DNA of 64,000 nucleotides from Trachythela sp. YZ-2020 (taxonomy: Eukaryota; Cnidaria; Anthozoa; Malacalcyonacea; Clavulariidae): NCBI GenBank assembly GCA_016169945.1, contig JADLSH010000388.1, positions 248,001 through 312,000 of the forward strand, in the 5' to 3' direction. A program made the position numbers and the translations under genes. Below, piece by piece: positions 22,081 to 34,278 of this stretch (positions are counted from its first letter, which is position 1; each line of letters begins with the position of its first letter). Under the pieces are notes generated by a model that was not told the DNA's origin, did not search any database, and saw only the letters and a program-made list of their open reading frames with translations.

Positions 22081-22951
22081 GTTTAGATCTGCGATTTCAG
22101 ACTTGCTATTCGGAATGTCTTCGGATATTCGGATTACTTCGGATTTTGCATTTCTTTTACTTTGAATTGGTAATGAATCCGAAAGAAATCCGAATATACA
22201 CGAAGACATTCCGAATAAGATCACCAGGAATCGCGGATGGAAACAGCGAAAATTTTTGGCAAACAAAGTATTTATTCAACGATCATGTGAACAGCTTCGG
22301 AAATATTTCTTTCCAAAAACATTTTGAAAGTATGGTAAAACTTTGTTTTTTCTTTGTGTTGAGTTTTTCTCTGTAATTCGCAAAAGCTTTCACTGTTTTA
22401 AGCGAAAGTTTGATTCATGCGCGCGTTACTAGTTGTTGTCTAAAGTTAGAAAACTTTTCGTTATTTTAGTTGTTACTTAAACGTTTTAACACACAAATGT
22501 ATGTCAAAACATAGAAAGGCTATTGTTCTTTGTTTGTATTACATTTTTTTGTGCGATTCATAATATATACCGGGTGTCCCAAAAAAAACTGGACAGTGTT
22601 TGATTTCATGTAACGTAAAAACTATAAAAGGTATTGCACTGAAATAAAAATCATTCTATTCAGAAAGGGCTAACTTAGATTTTGGTATATAACACTTGAA
22701 TTTACATGCAATATTGAGCGAGATACAACTGTTTGAATTTGGAATGCGTTTTAGGAATTGGTAAAAACCCGGTAAAAAGTGGCTAATTAAACTAATTTGA
22801 AACATTGCCTCTTTGAGATTATTTTCTAGCAAATTTACTCTTTTGTTGGTCTTGTTAAATACGTGTGAATAAAAATTAAGTAATACTGTACAATTATTCA
22901 TGTTGATATCAAAAATTGGTTCATGCATTCCTTTTACCAAAAATAAATACT

Positions 22952-23093
22952 ACTTACTAACTGAGCGTGAGGTCTGTACGGTAAAATATCAAGCTGAGGT
23001 CTTGCTGTATTGACCGAGAGATAGCGAGGTCAATACAGCAAGACCGAGGCTTGATATTTTACCGTACAGACCGAACAGTCGAAGTTAGTAAGT
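22952..23093. repeat. Long near-perfect hairpin
   Basis: Four paired blocks are arranged symmetrically: ACTTACTAACT/AGTTAGTAAGT, GGTCTGTACGGTAAAATATC and its inverse, GGTCTTGCTGTATTGACC and its inverse, separated by short unpaired spacers. The arms are about 65 bases around a 12-base centre. Confidence 0.85.
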
Positions 23094-23590
23094 TGTTTAT
23101 TATATGGCATTTCAGACAACAAAAAACAATTCATTTTGCCAAAAATTGGTCACGCGAGGGCAAAGTACAAAGTCCGAAACTCAAAGCCGGTCATTTTCAA
23201 ATGTCAAAATAATTTCAATGATACGAATTTGTCTTAGTTTTTTACAAATTTATCTAATCTTAGCTTAGTAAAACTACTCTACAGTACCATTTATAGAATA
23301 AAATATAAAATTAATAGAAAATATAGTGATATTGAGCTATCGGATCAAGGACAAAAACAACTTTGCATGTTCGAAAAAACAAAATTATTCTTGACTGTTT
23401 TAGTTAAAAAACATCGTAAAATTTACCTTAATATTTCGACTTGAGCCAACAAAACTTGATTTTATCCCTTGTAGTTATCCCTTTTCCGTATTTTCCGTTT
23501 ATTTTTCATTGTTTTAAATTATTTTTAAGGATTTTTTAATGCTTTTATTGCTTTGAAATGTGTTCAAGTCGTCGCAGGGCAATAAGAATA

Positions 23591-23614
23591 CCGTATTGCC
23601 CGTGGGCAATACGG
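23591..23614. repeat. Short perfect hairpin
   Basis: Stem CCGTATTGCCC and GGGCAATACGG are separated by GT. It lies near the right end of the inner insertion of the mariner-type MITE. Confidence 0.8.
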
Positions 23615-24192
23615 GAAAATCCTGCCTCGTCAGCGACCAATCAGATTGCGAGATTTACCAAAACAAGCACTTGCCATATAATAAATATTTATTATTTAAC
23701 AGGTATAACTACATCGGTAATTATAAGGCTGTTTTATGCTAATTTTTGGCATTTTCAAAAACGGTATTTCAGCGTTCAAACATCAATAGCGCAGTCGATT
23801 TTGTACGTAAATTCAAGTATTATTACTAAGTTAGCCCTTTCTGCATAGAATGGTCTTTATTTCAGTGCAATACCTTTTATAGTTTTTACGTTACATTAAA
23901 TCAAACACTGTCCAGTTTTTTTTGGGACACCCGGTATATTAATAGTTATTTTTTTATGTTTTAGTTTGGCTATTTTTAGTTGTTTTCAAGCATTATAGCA
24001 CGCAAGAAGTTTTCAGAAGACAGCTAAGATAACGTCCCTTCATCATTTGTCTTAGTTTTGCTTTCGGTGTGTTTTTATCAAAGTATTTTGCGAAAACTTA
24101 ACTCACTCGTAAAATAACAGAAATGACAGAATATTTGAAACATGTCGATCTACCCATAATCCAACGCGGCGCCATCTTTTTTATTATGGCGA

Positions 24193-26050
24193 GTTTAGTG
24201 ATCATGACTTTTTTGCTATAATCATAATATTATGGAGTAGTATATATGTGTGATCAAGCTCCAGAGATTTTCTGGCCTCAAAACAATGATCAAGCTTTGG
24301 ACTCAAATAAGTCAAATATATTACAAGCTGCGCAATACGAGAAATATTAAATAAATCTATACATATAGTTCCGGAATTTTTGGGTTATCAGAATAGCAGT
24401 AAAATAAATTATATCTATAAATTTTAGTTTAGTTTGAAAACGAAATATAACGCAATCGTTTGAATTCGCCTGTATATACTTACAATATACTTGAGCTAAG
24501 CGATTCCGAATGCCCCTTAACTAGCTAGACCTTTAGTATTATCCAGCATGCAATTATGTTTATCTCAGTGTTATATATCCGGATCGTCCTTTGCTTTTCT
24601 TTCTTGTTATAAAGCTGCTGCGGCTGTTTCGTTGCGTAGTAGCTACTAACTTTATACTTGTTTGAGCTGACATATTTCTTTGTCCATGAGAGGAATTAAT
24701 AGATGCCAGTGCTTGGTTTGGGTTGCAGTTAAGTTCTGTTTGACTATACTGCGTCGTCATTCGTCGTACTGCCCGTTGTTGTGTATACACGATAATATGT
24801 CCATGCCAAACACTCTATACTGACGATTTGCAGCATTAGATCGCGCACGACCACCGCATCATATATACCATCTGAAATCGCCTTAGTCTCGTCCCTCCGA
24901 AAACAGTTTGCACAATCGGTAAATTTTCACCATGACAGATCATGGGCTGCCCGTATAAAAGCATGCTCAATGATGAAAATAATCTTTGAACTATCTGTCA
25001 ATAATAAAACTCAGTTAAAGATGCGTTCTTTGAGGCCTGGATGCAGGGAAGGAATCGTCTGTTTTGAAACAGGTCGCTTATCTACAGTCTTGCTTAGCAT
25101 ACTAGATTCAATGCGTTGTCTCATTATTTTAAATCTATATCGTGTATAAATTTACCTATAAAAGCAAGGTGTTGTTGTTAGAATATCATGACCCTCTTCT
25201 GAACTAAGCCATTCTTCTATTTCTTTTAATATTTTGGACAAAATAAACTTTTACTTCCTGGGGGGGGGGTGAAGTAGTTAACTGAGGGTGGAGGCCAACT
25301 TGGAGCTTCCCCCCAGCTTATGTGGAAAAAGGCATTGGTTTGTACCGTTTCTATATGTACCAACCATTGTTTTATTATATATGATATGTTCCATATACAG
25401 TTATATATGTACATAATTGATTAATATTATGAGGCGCCGTTATATTCGTTATGTTGGAACAGCATTAAATACTGTAACATGCCGTGTTATGTAAATACGT
25501 TCTTAAAGCAAGTCTTACACAGTGGAAATTGCGGAAAAAGCCGATGAACCCTATCTTTATACTTCATCTGTTCGGTTTCGTTTGCCCCTTCTTGAAAGAT
25601 GAGATCATCAGAACAGTTCCGAACACTTATGTGACTGTGTCTGTTCCATCCCATGCATTTAATTAGTATTCCGAAAATCCGCAGTGTTCAACAGAAGTGA
25701 AATTAAGTAGCCTGTTCTTGAAAGATGCGGTAGTTGGAACAGTTCAGAATAGTCATGCGATCGTATGCTGCTCTATTCATTAATGTTCGGAAAACCTGGA
25801 ATATTTTAAAACAGTAAATAGAACCGCATGTAGATGTACAAACTTTTCATGTGTTATGGGTTATGACTACATGATATTTGCTATCTATTGTCGTTGCTTT
25901 ATAACTAGATTAATCGGTTCGTTAGTAGCGTCCAACCATGGGTTTGCGAGTGGAGAACTAAGAAATATTGTGTTTCTTTTAAATATATTGAATTTGTGAC
26001 TGCGTTTTCAACTCGAATTTCACCTAAAAACCGTTTCTGTTCAATTATAG
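24193..26050 (+). other. B1 intron upstream of its LRR exon
   Basis: No gene is recognised. It is collinear with B2 40070-41856. Short ORFs (for example on the minus strand at 24560-24790) differ by indels between the copies. It ends with the acceptor TCAATTATAG. Confidence 0.5.
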
Positions 26051-26122
26051 ATATCTTCAGAGGAACTCGATAGAGCGTCTTGACGATGGAATATTCTCTG
26101 GTCTTAAGAATCTAACAGATTT
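26051..26122 (+). CDS. LRR exon B1 (one complete leucine-rich repeat)
   Basis: This 72-base exon runs between acceptor TTATAG and donor GTAAGT, phase 2-2. The product begins YLQRNSIERLDDGIF and ends SGLKNLTD, one typical LRR. It differs from the B2 copy (41857-41928) by three substitutions, all changing amino acids: Q to W at the third residue and D to Y near the end. Both are outward-facing x positions of LxxLxLxxN. Spacing to the next recognisable intronic block (ACTCTCATTGC, near 26856) resembles that after the other LRR exons. It probably belongs to the same receptor-like gene as the A-type exons. Confidence 0.85.
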
Positions 26123-29100
26123 GTAAGTTTACAAGATATTTAAAGTTAGGGACCATTCATTGTTTATGTCTAGGGGTCTCATCGAAGAGAATTGGAGCGG
26201 GTAACTCATTTATTCACGCACGTAAAGGCTGAGTAAAATACATGGGAAATTTTCAAGAAGTACCAAGTATAGCTTGCACATAAAGGTCGTATATGTAATA
26301 ATTATCCCCTTGAGCTAGAATTATTTTCAGAGAATAGTGGGTTAAACACAACTTTCAATCTCGACTTCAACTTTCAACTTTCAAACACACTTCAAAAACG
26401 TGATTGCTATAATGGTAATTGTTGGGATGTGTTTTTATTTCAAATCTTACAGTTCAGGGTCTGGTTGTACAAATATCGAGGACAGACCTATCCAATGGGA
26501 GTAGCGATTCCTTTCAAACTTTGTAAAAATGTATGTGAGGATTTCAAACTACGAAAATAGAAGCCAAGATTTAAATATGAAAATAACTTGAAAACTAAAC
26601 TCTAGATCTCTAATTATACTATTTATTCAGCATTTAGAAAGTTAGTTACATGCTGGATGCATTACCGGCTTGTCAACATAACCTACGTAAATTCTTCCTG
26701 GACAAACCCAACCTATTGCGTTGACCATATTTTTACGCGACCATAGAACCACAGCAATAATTCGACCAAGCTAGGATTTCAGGCTACAGCGTGTTGGCGA
26801 ACTCCAAAAGAGAGACTGAAATCTGGAAAAAAAGGTGACATTTCGGCTAATCCAGACTCTCATTGCATTATTTGAATCGACTAATCCCCTGACATTCGTT
26901 GGTATATAACTCAATTTAAACACAATTCGTACGCATTTTATATTTATTATTTCTATGCGTATAAGCGATGAAATCTATTTCTTTTAACATCTTATCTTTT
27001 AGAAAGAAACTTATATTATGAACATCTCTTTTTTAAAATCTATCTTGAAATATTTTTCTTGAGAAAATCGTACAAAACTGATTTTACTTTTGTTCACGAA
27101 ACCTTCGTAAGAAAAATTCTTATTAGAAAAAATCCCTACTTCAATCAAATTGGGCGAATACATTTTCTAAATATGAGAAAAATTCGACAAAAAGCCCTAT
27201 ACTTCATAAAATTTCATTAACAAAGTTTTTATAATTCAAGCATAAGCAATGCATTTTCTTTATTGTGCATGCAAAATTTTTTTAGTGTGTACATAAAATT
27301 ATCCTTATGTCTACCAATTTTGGTTCTACCTTTACTTATCCCAAACACACTTATTCAAACACGATATACATGAATGCTGCAAGAACTGCGTGAATTTTAA
27401 ACCGATAAAAGAAATATATATTGAACTAAATAGTAATCAACGCGAAACACTGTAAGATAACAAAGATGGTGCGTTAGGATGCATTGCGACCAAACGGATT
27501 AATAGACAAGAGGCATGAGGAAGTAATCTAGTTTAACCGGTTAAGACCACGACAGTTTCACCATGACAAGAAAGAGCATCTGTAAAGTAGGGCGCTTTGT
27601 TGCTCAATGAGTTACACTGACCCATTAATGTACAAGGGCATATAATGCGTGACATTGTCTTGCATGCATTAAGGAGCAATATAATTCAACAGAGCAAATT
27701 GGGGAATTTTTAAGCTTAAGAGCGTTATATAGTTTAATAAACTCTGCTACTTTATATTTTCGTCATTGGTGCAGCAGATCATATTTGTTATTAAGGGAAG
27801 ATTCATTAATACTGCCATAAAAAAGAGTCGAAGAAAGATGCTGGATTAGTTCCGCATTTCATGGGTCAGATGTGATATTTGATTATGACGCAAGCAAACA
27901 TTGAGCAAACACACCTGTTACGACGACTTGCAATATTAGGTATTGATACACCTATATAATTTTGAATATGTTGTAATCTACTTGCAAAGCACACAAATAG
28001 TTATTGCTATAGCACTCAGGAAATAGTGACATGAATTTACAATATAATATATACTTCCGATATGTTTATGCAATAGACAGCATTCCTGCAACATAAATTG
28101 TAACTTCCAAGCTGCCGCTGACTTCTTGCAGGCTCGTCAGCTTAATGACCGTTATATGAGTCAAGAAGTACCAAGTATAGCTTGCATGTACATAAAGGAG
28201 GTGTGAACCAAAAACGTTGATATAATAATTATGTCTTAGAATTCTTTCAAAGAATATATAACTAGTGGTCTAAAGACAACTTTCAAAATGTTAACAGTTA
28301 GTGTAACTCCAAAAATATTCATTTTTAGCTGATTCATATTATGAGACCTTATATATCGCATTTACAAAATATTGAATTTAGTGAGGATTGGATTACTAGC
28401 TATTAGCTTTAGAATCGCATGATAACCATGGATATGTTTACTTCAGACCCTAACTCCTATAACAGGAATGACTTTGACGTTATGACAAAGTACATGTTAT
28501 GTCATAAGTTTATTAGTTAAAATCAGTTTAGTTTTATGATGATTTCGAAACGTATTATACTTCACGTCTAAGGTTGAATTTTACATACATTGGTTTTTGA
28601 AATCAGCACATCCAACGTGACCAACATCACTAACTTTCATAACATTCCTTGTTGAATGACGTCATACCCTTATATACACCAAAACGAGGGTAAATGCATG
28701 AAAACGAGGAAAACGACCCAACTGATTCTCCGAACAACATCGATTTTTGAAATCGGCACATCAAACTTGACTAGAACCTAGTAAATTCCTAGATGTGGGG
28801 GGTGACGATATCCCCCACATCTCCCCCTTCCTCTCCAGGACTATTATTGAATGAGGTTCAGCATAATATGAATAATCAACGCCTCAGCTTTCAGTTTCTG
28901 CAGATAACACAAACACAGGCTTTCATAATTCTTCGTACCTTGCGAAAAATGAATTCAATAATTGTTCATTATATATTTAAAAGGTATAAAAGACAATCGT
29001 CATGCGCACCTGCCAGTTAAATTATTCAAAATAATCAAATCCCCTTTCTGGCATTTGCGATCGTCGTGAAATATGTGTCTCTTTATTTCAAATATGAGTA

Positions 29101-29364
29101 AAAGTAGTTCAGAGCTTTTCGTCGCTTTAGTTTGGTTTCTATTCATTTTCTATTTTTAAAATTGTCTTCTCTTAAGTCTGCAAATTACCGAAGACGACGC
29201 CATAGTCTAGCATGTTTTAATCTTGCGCACGCACAGACAGTAATAGTTTAAGCACGCACACGGAGAGGGTGTGTTTTTAAGTGTATACGGACGCGTCAGC
29301 AATTATATGCATACGCTATTATAAGGACTGTCCCAGTGGCGTCATCAAAGACCAAAACCGCTTA
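26123..29364 (+). other. B1 intron downstream of its LRR exon
   Basis: No exon is recognised. It contains the empty sites for two B2 insertions (TTA-TAC near 26618 for the Helentron-like element and CCAGAC at 26852-26857 for the Polinton-like element). Blocks near 27600-28140 are shared with A cassettes near 965-1660 (for example GAGTTACACTGACCCATTA). The B2 counterpart ORF at 46133-46525 is broken here by a five-base difference, arguing against coding. Confidence 0.5.
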
Positions 29365-30885
29365 GGGATGGACCATTAGAAAAATGATGGTGGGGGGGGC
29401 GGGGGTATTTTCTTCATGTTTCTAGGGTTTTTTCATTTAGTCAGCTGTGTATGCAATTTTTTTATGGATATGTTACCTTGTATGGAAATTTTTTTTAGTC
29501 AATACAACTATAAAAGTATTAAAATTGTTCTTTTGAAAAGACTGTCTCTTACACACTGCAAGATGTTCTGGCAATAATTGCTATAAAATCAACAAGATGC
29601 ATGATAGATAGATAAATATCAAATTTGGCATCATGACATACCATACTTGACTAAATAGCATTTTTTAAGATGTTTTAGGCGAAACCAGGATTATTCATAC
29701 TAAGTTTTTGGACGCTCTCTGGTTCAAAATTGGACACAGATCAACATTGGAATCCTGGCGCGCTTCTAACGCAAAAAATATGCTATCTAGTTACTATAAT
29801 CATATATGTAGACAGATCTGACACTCTTTGTCATTCTATCTTCCTGTCTGTATATATATATATAGTTTTAAACCGTTGTAATATTTCATTGTAACACACC
29901 CGTTGAAGGCTGCAGACATGCAGTCGAATGCTCCTAAAATTATTAAATATCTTGAACCAGACAGCGTCGAAAAACTTAATATAAATAGCATTTATAAGAG
30001 ATCGTTATTGATATAGACACAATGGGGTAGCAGAAAGCCAACTGAAGTTGAAGGATATGGGGTACTTTTTGGAGGCCTTGGACTTTGCAATGCCTCTTCC
30101 ACAGTCCGTCATAGTACCATCAGTATAGCCATTTATTAACATAGCTCCCCTGTAATGGCTCGCCGATCCGCTGCAGAACGTTAGTCCAAACAACTGGTAA
30201 CTGAGATAAAGTAGATAAATTTGTCTGTTTCACTTGAGATATAAAGTATTAAATACAAAGGCAAAACCATTTAGCTGGTTGGACCGAAAATGCACCTAAC
30301 AATGAAAGACGGCTAACTTCAGTCACAAACATTTGCCACTTCTACGTTCTGATAAAGCTGAGAGACATTTGTCTAGTTCAGTTTTTTTTGACAGTCAGTA
30401 TTTTGTTTGTTTCACATATTGACTAACTAATATTTTTGTTGTTTACAAAAAAATGTTATAACAAAAGTTGATTTTACTATTAGAGCCTCATTTTCATCTG
30501 GTCGTCGCAGCTGCCATGACAAAACAGAGATTATGCCCCCTAATACCAAATAGCATATAAAACCTATTTTTTCTTGTGTGTGCTATATGCCATGGTAATA
30601 ACTAAAGAGATTTATCCACAGTATTACATCCGCCTGCACCTTGACATGCTTGCAACTGTCATCCCAAATAGAAATTAGTCTGATCATAAAGTGCATGTTT
30701 TGCAGCACATCAGATTTTCTAGTTTTGTGCAAGCTAGTTTATGAACCATGTAAATTTAAAATTAAAGTTCTATTGTTGTTCTGTTTGCAGTTTGTTTCTG
30801 AAACGATTTTGTTTCTTTTTTTACTTTTTTTTGCGTGATTTTTTTTCTGTCCCCTCCCCCGATCACTTTTCTAATGGTCCATTCC
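29365..30885. mobile_element. PIF/Harbinger-like element, B1 copy
   Basis: The left end GGGATGGACCATTAGAAAAA and right end CTTTTCTAATGGTCCATTCC are imperfect inverted repeats, flanked by TTA on both sides (29362-29364, 30886-30888), the 3-base target preference of PIF/Harbinger. Both ends carry G/C homopolymer runs just inside. No transposase is visible. A minus-strand ORF (30005-30193) reading CSGSASHYRGAMLINGY is retained for its first 45 codons in B2. The element predates the B duplication. Confidence 0.55.
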
Positions 30886-31128
30886 TTATTTGTTTGCCTT
30901 CGTTTTTTTTAAGGTGGTCTTGAAAAAATTGTCGGTGTTTGTATTTTAAAATATATTTCGGATGAAAATAATAGGATATCATTTCCTGGTACCATAAATA
31001 TGTGCTGTTACCATGGTAACATAGAAACGCCCCCAACAGTCTGATTACGGGCGCTTGCTCGGGACAGAATAGGAAAAGAAGTGAAGAATAGAATAACATA
31101 TAATTAAGTTTAAAGTATAGGCAATAGT

Positions 31129-32228
31129 GGGTCTCATGTATACACCCGCGGGATGAAAAGATAAGGCTAGAATGAGTCAGTTTGGGTTGACCAGAGTATA
31201 AATATTGGTTCTCTTCAGTCTTCACCTCGAACCCGTTCTCCCACAAATTTGGCGTGTGTTTAATTTATTTACCGGTGTATTTTAGTATATAATGTGCTTG
31301 GATAATTAATTCAAGGTTAGCTAAATTAGGTAATGCTAGATTAGTAATATAATAGTTTTGAGACAAGGAATGTTCTATTCGATAAACTAGACATTTACCA
31401 CTCCAGTAGTGCTTTGTGTACAATATAAAGAAAATAGAAAAACATCTCAGTTGATATCCTTAGTTTAACCACTGCAAACTCAAAGAGTTGTTTACATAGT
31501 ACCTATGTAATACGATTGGCATTGTGCATACGGTGTATAGACCCTATTATATTAAGACATTATAAAATTTCTGAATGATGTTCTCTGCACTATTAATGGG
31601 TAACTCATATAAATTTGTGCTTAGAAACACAAAGTCTATGTGCGTATGGTTTTTGAACAAATCACTAATCGAAGCAGAGCGATCTAATTGCACATTTTTA
31701 TTAGCAGCTTGAATGCCACAAAATACCCCATTTTCAAAATGCGACCCCTCGTTGGTTTGTGTAGATCCCTGGTTGATTGATAGAGAAGCTCTTCATGAAT
31801 ACAGTGATGTTATTTTTATTTTTATTAAACTTCCCGTGAAAAAGTTTAAAAACTCAGCATATTTCAAAGCTATTTTTACACCTTGAGTAGTAACCCGAAA
31901 ATTAGTTCAATACATATGTAAATTAATATAACTAAAGCACATCGTAGAAAGAAAACAAAATTAAAACCGTGAAATATCATGTACATCAGTACTACAATAA
32001 CTTCAACACGCACGTTTAAAATTAGTGATTTTCAAAGAGAAAATACCAAGTAAAATCAGTAATTTTCTCGCCGCTCTTGCCAAAAATCTTGATTTCGGAA
32101 AAAAATTTAAGGCAATTCATTGTGGTATACTGACAATTCCTCCTCTCATTGTGACCCATGAACGTTCTTCTGGAATTGTCTTTTGTTAGAGTTTTAATGG
32201 CCATTATGGCCAACTGTTTCCTTTAAAG
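31129..32228 (+). other. B2 intron, start of unit
   Basis: No gene is recognised. It is nearly identical to 7654-8752, with only scattered substitutions and short indels. Confidence 0.6.
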
Positions 32229-34270
32229 GACATTGGCAACGAAAATTTTTATTGGCTTATTTAATCTTACTGGACCACCTAACTATGAGAATGTTACTAT
32301 TTTTTGCTGTAACATTTTTGTTTGCGAGTAAAGTGCAAGTAAAATGTGATAAATTTGCTCATCGGCCGCCATCTTGGATCAAATTCTCAAAAAATTATCT
32401 TTGGGTCAATGACCTTTGTGACGTCATTAGATGGGTTCGCTTCAAAACAACATAGGGATCTATATTGCGTGAAGGTTTTGGTAACTAAAAATATGTCGTT
32501 TTTGCGCGTTATAATGAACAAAAATTCTCACAACCAGGCAGGAGAACTAAGGAAATGCTACACTATCGGGTAAAGCCATATTAAGCGTGTAAGAAGGAAA
32601 GGAATGATGAATTTTACAACTTGCGTGGTTTAATTGTGTCACGCGTTTGTGAATGATTGGGGTATTATTGAAGCTATACTATAGTATTTTGTGTCGTCAT
32701 ACACTCTGGAAAAGGTTTCAGGAACCATCTGTTGTTGTAGGATACATTCTTTAACCGAAGACGCGAGAAGAGATGTTTGAAATGTTATATTATATAATTA
32801 TAAACTCGAGACACCGAGAAAGGTTGAACGAATTGTCAACCAGCGATTTTGAGCACCTTGACCTATAAATATCTGGAGCTAAACTAAAGCCTTGAATGTT
32901 ACTGAAAAATAAATCTGGTGCAGAATTATTGGATGCAAGTAATATTCTTTTGAAAACAATCTATATTCAAGTTTTAAAGAATAGTTATTCACGCGATTCA
33001 TATGATTATGAAGTTTTGAGCTTCTATTGTTTTGACGGGAAATATGAAGCTGTCAATATAGTACATTATTTAGTATATCTAGCTAGTTTATAGAAAAAAG
33101 CCAGACTATAGCTGTTCTCTGGCTTAAATTCAGTTTCATATGTGTGGCTAAATAGTTTGGTGAATTATACATGATGAAGCTGGTAAAAATATTGCCGAAA
33201 ATGTAGCGATTCCCATTACAGTAGTTCAGTAAATATAGTTATTAATTGCGTCAACACACAATATCAATTATATAGAAGTGAGAACTCTAATATTTTTAGA
33301 TCTTTTGTTATACTCTTTTTTACGAAAAGTCAAGACGCGCATATGGGTAGGGATTAGGGAATAACTGATCATTAAAATAGAAATTAATAATTTAATGCGT
33401 TGCCGCACTGAAGACTTGCTATTAACTGACATACCGGTATTCTCTTCGCTTTTACCTTGAATGCGAATACAACATGCTATTTGTAGTTTGTTTTATGTAA
33501 TAGCGCTTCTTTATACTACACTGTCCAACTGCATTGAAAGTATAAAAGGAGTAGTTCAAATCTCAATGATGAACTATCCAAATATTTAGGCCTTTATTCT
33601 TGTGTATTTTGAATGTATATCATAATTGCGCCAACTACTTAGGTTTAATAGTTAGTATTAGTATAGACTACATTTATTTATTAAGCTTTGCCGTCTAACA
33701 ATACATAAACAGTTATTAACACAAGACTACATTGTGACAATTCTATTTACTGTTGTGTTTTCAATAATAATTGGAACTGGTAACTGAACGTGCTGATAGA
33801 GATTTGATTGTTTTGCAATTTGAGCAATTTTTATGCATTTACCAGCGAGACATTCAGGGGATATAGACAATAATAGCATAACATTGCATAAGGATTTCCT
33901 AAGTGATATTCGAATTTATGCGTCTATTTCACGCGGAATTGGAACAAATAGTATCAAAAGTAGTGGTACAAACATGTTACACACTTGTTAAAACCTTTCT
34001 GCCGTCTATTTTGCCGCAAAGTTTACCGCGTGTGGTAAACACTATAGAGTTTATATTAGAGAAATTGTGTCAACCCATCTAATGACGTCATTTAATGTAT
34101 TCATGCATAAATTAGCATACGCCATTTTTTTCAAAATGGCGGACGACTGTTGAACTTTGTCACAAATTTTCTCAACAACTAAATGCGATGGACAAGGGAA
34201 ACTATGAAATTAAGTATTCCGTAGGCATGCTCTATAAATATAAGGAATAAAAATTTTCGTTGCCAATGTC
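32229..34270. mobile_element. Non-autonomous DNA transposon with perfect 25-base inverted termini
   Basis: It begins GACATTGGCAACG and ends CGTTGCCAATGTC, with pairing for 25 bases. It is flanked by CTTTAAAG on both sides (32221-32228, 34271-34278), while the B1 site has one CTTTAAAG (8745-8752). This fits an 8-base target duplication (hAT or P type), or equally a TTAA duplication with termini AGGACATTGG (Kolobok or piggyBac type), because CTTTAAAG is itself symmetric. The inside has no transposase; an ORF at 32896-33093 has no recognised product. Confidence 0.85.
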
Positions 34271-34278
34271 CTTTAAAG

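Larger units (their letters stand above)
22570..23934. mobile_element. Tc1/mariner-type MITE
   Basis: Termini CCGGGTGTCCCAAAAAAAAC and its inverse GTTTTTTTTGGGACACCCGG are flanked by TA on both sides (22568-22569, 23935-23936). Terminal pairing continues for over 100 bases (GGACAGTGTTTGAT, TAACGTAAAAACTATAAAAG, GAAAGGGCTAACTTAG). The length is 1365 bases with no transposase ORF. It was inserted in the right arm of the fold-back element. The middle (about 22950-23690) holds hairpins and TTATTATATGGCA / TGCCATATAATAA ends that suggest a further internal insertion. Confidence 0.8.
13809..24192. mobile_element. Fold-back DNA element hosting nested insertions
   Basis: The left arm from TATAATAAAAAAGATGGCGC (13813) is the inverse of the right arm ending CGCCATCTTTTTTATTAT at 24187. 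Pairing continues through AAACACACCGAAAGC and GCTTTCGGTGTGTTT and on to the palindrome centre near 22165, where paired ATTCGGA/TCCGAAT motifs meet. The left arm is split by the Gypsy element (14240-22080), the right arm by the mariner-type MITE (22570-23934). Without these the element is about 1.2 kb, nearly all palindrome, with no coding capacity. Flanking target duplication could not be fixed. B2 lacks it entirely (continuous sequence near 40055-40080). Confidence 0.75.
7654..31128 (+). repeat. B1, first copy of a large tandem duplication
   Basis: From GGGTCTCATGTATACACCCG onward this unit is collinear with 31129-49928. B1 ends ...GGCAATAG at 31127 and runs through one extra T directly into the start of B2; B2 ends with the same GGCAATAG at 49928. 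After removing copy-specific insertions both units are about 13 kb. Visible differences are mostly single substitutions and indels of a few bases. Each unit contains one LRR exon. The B1-specific insertion is the nest at about 13809-24192. Confidence 0.9.

Noticed and set aside
22146..22376. ORF near the centre of the fold-back element
   Set aside because: Lies in palindromic transposon sequence with no protein motif.
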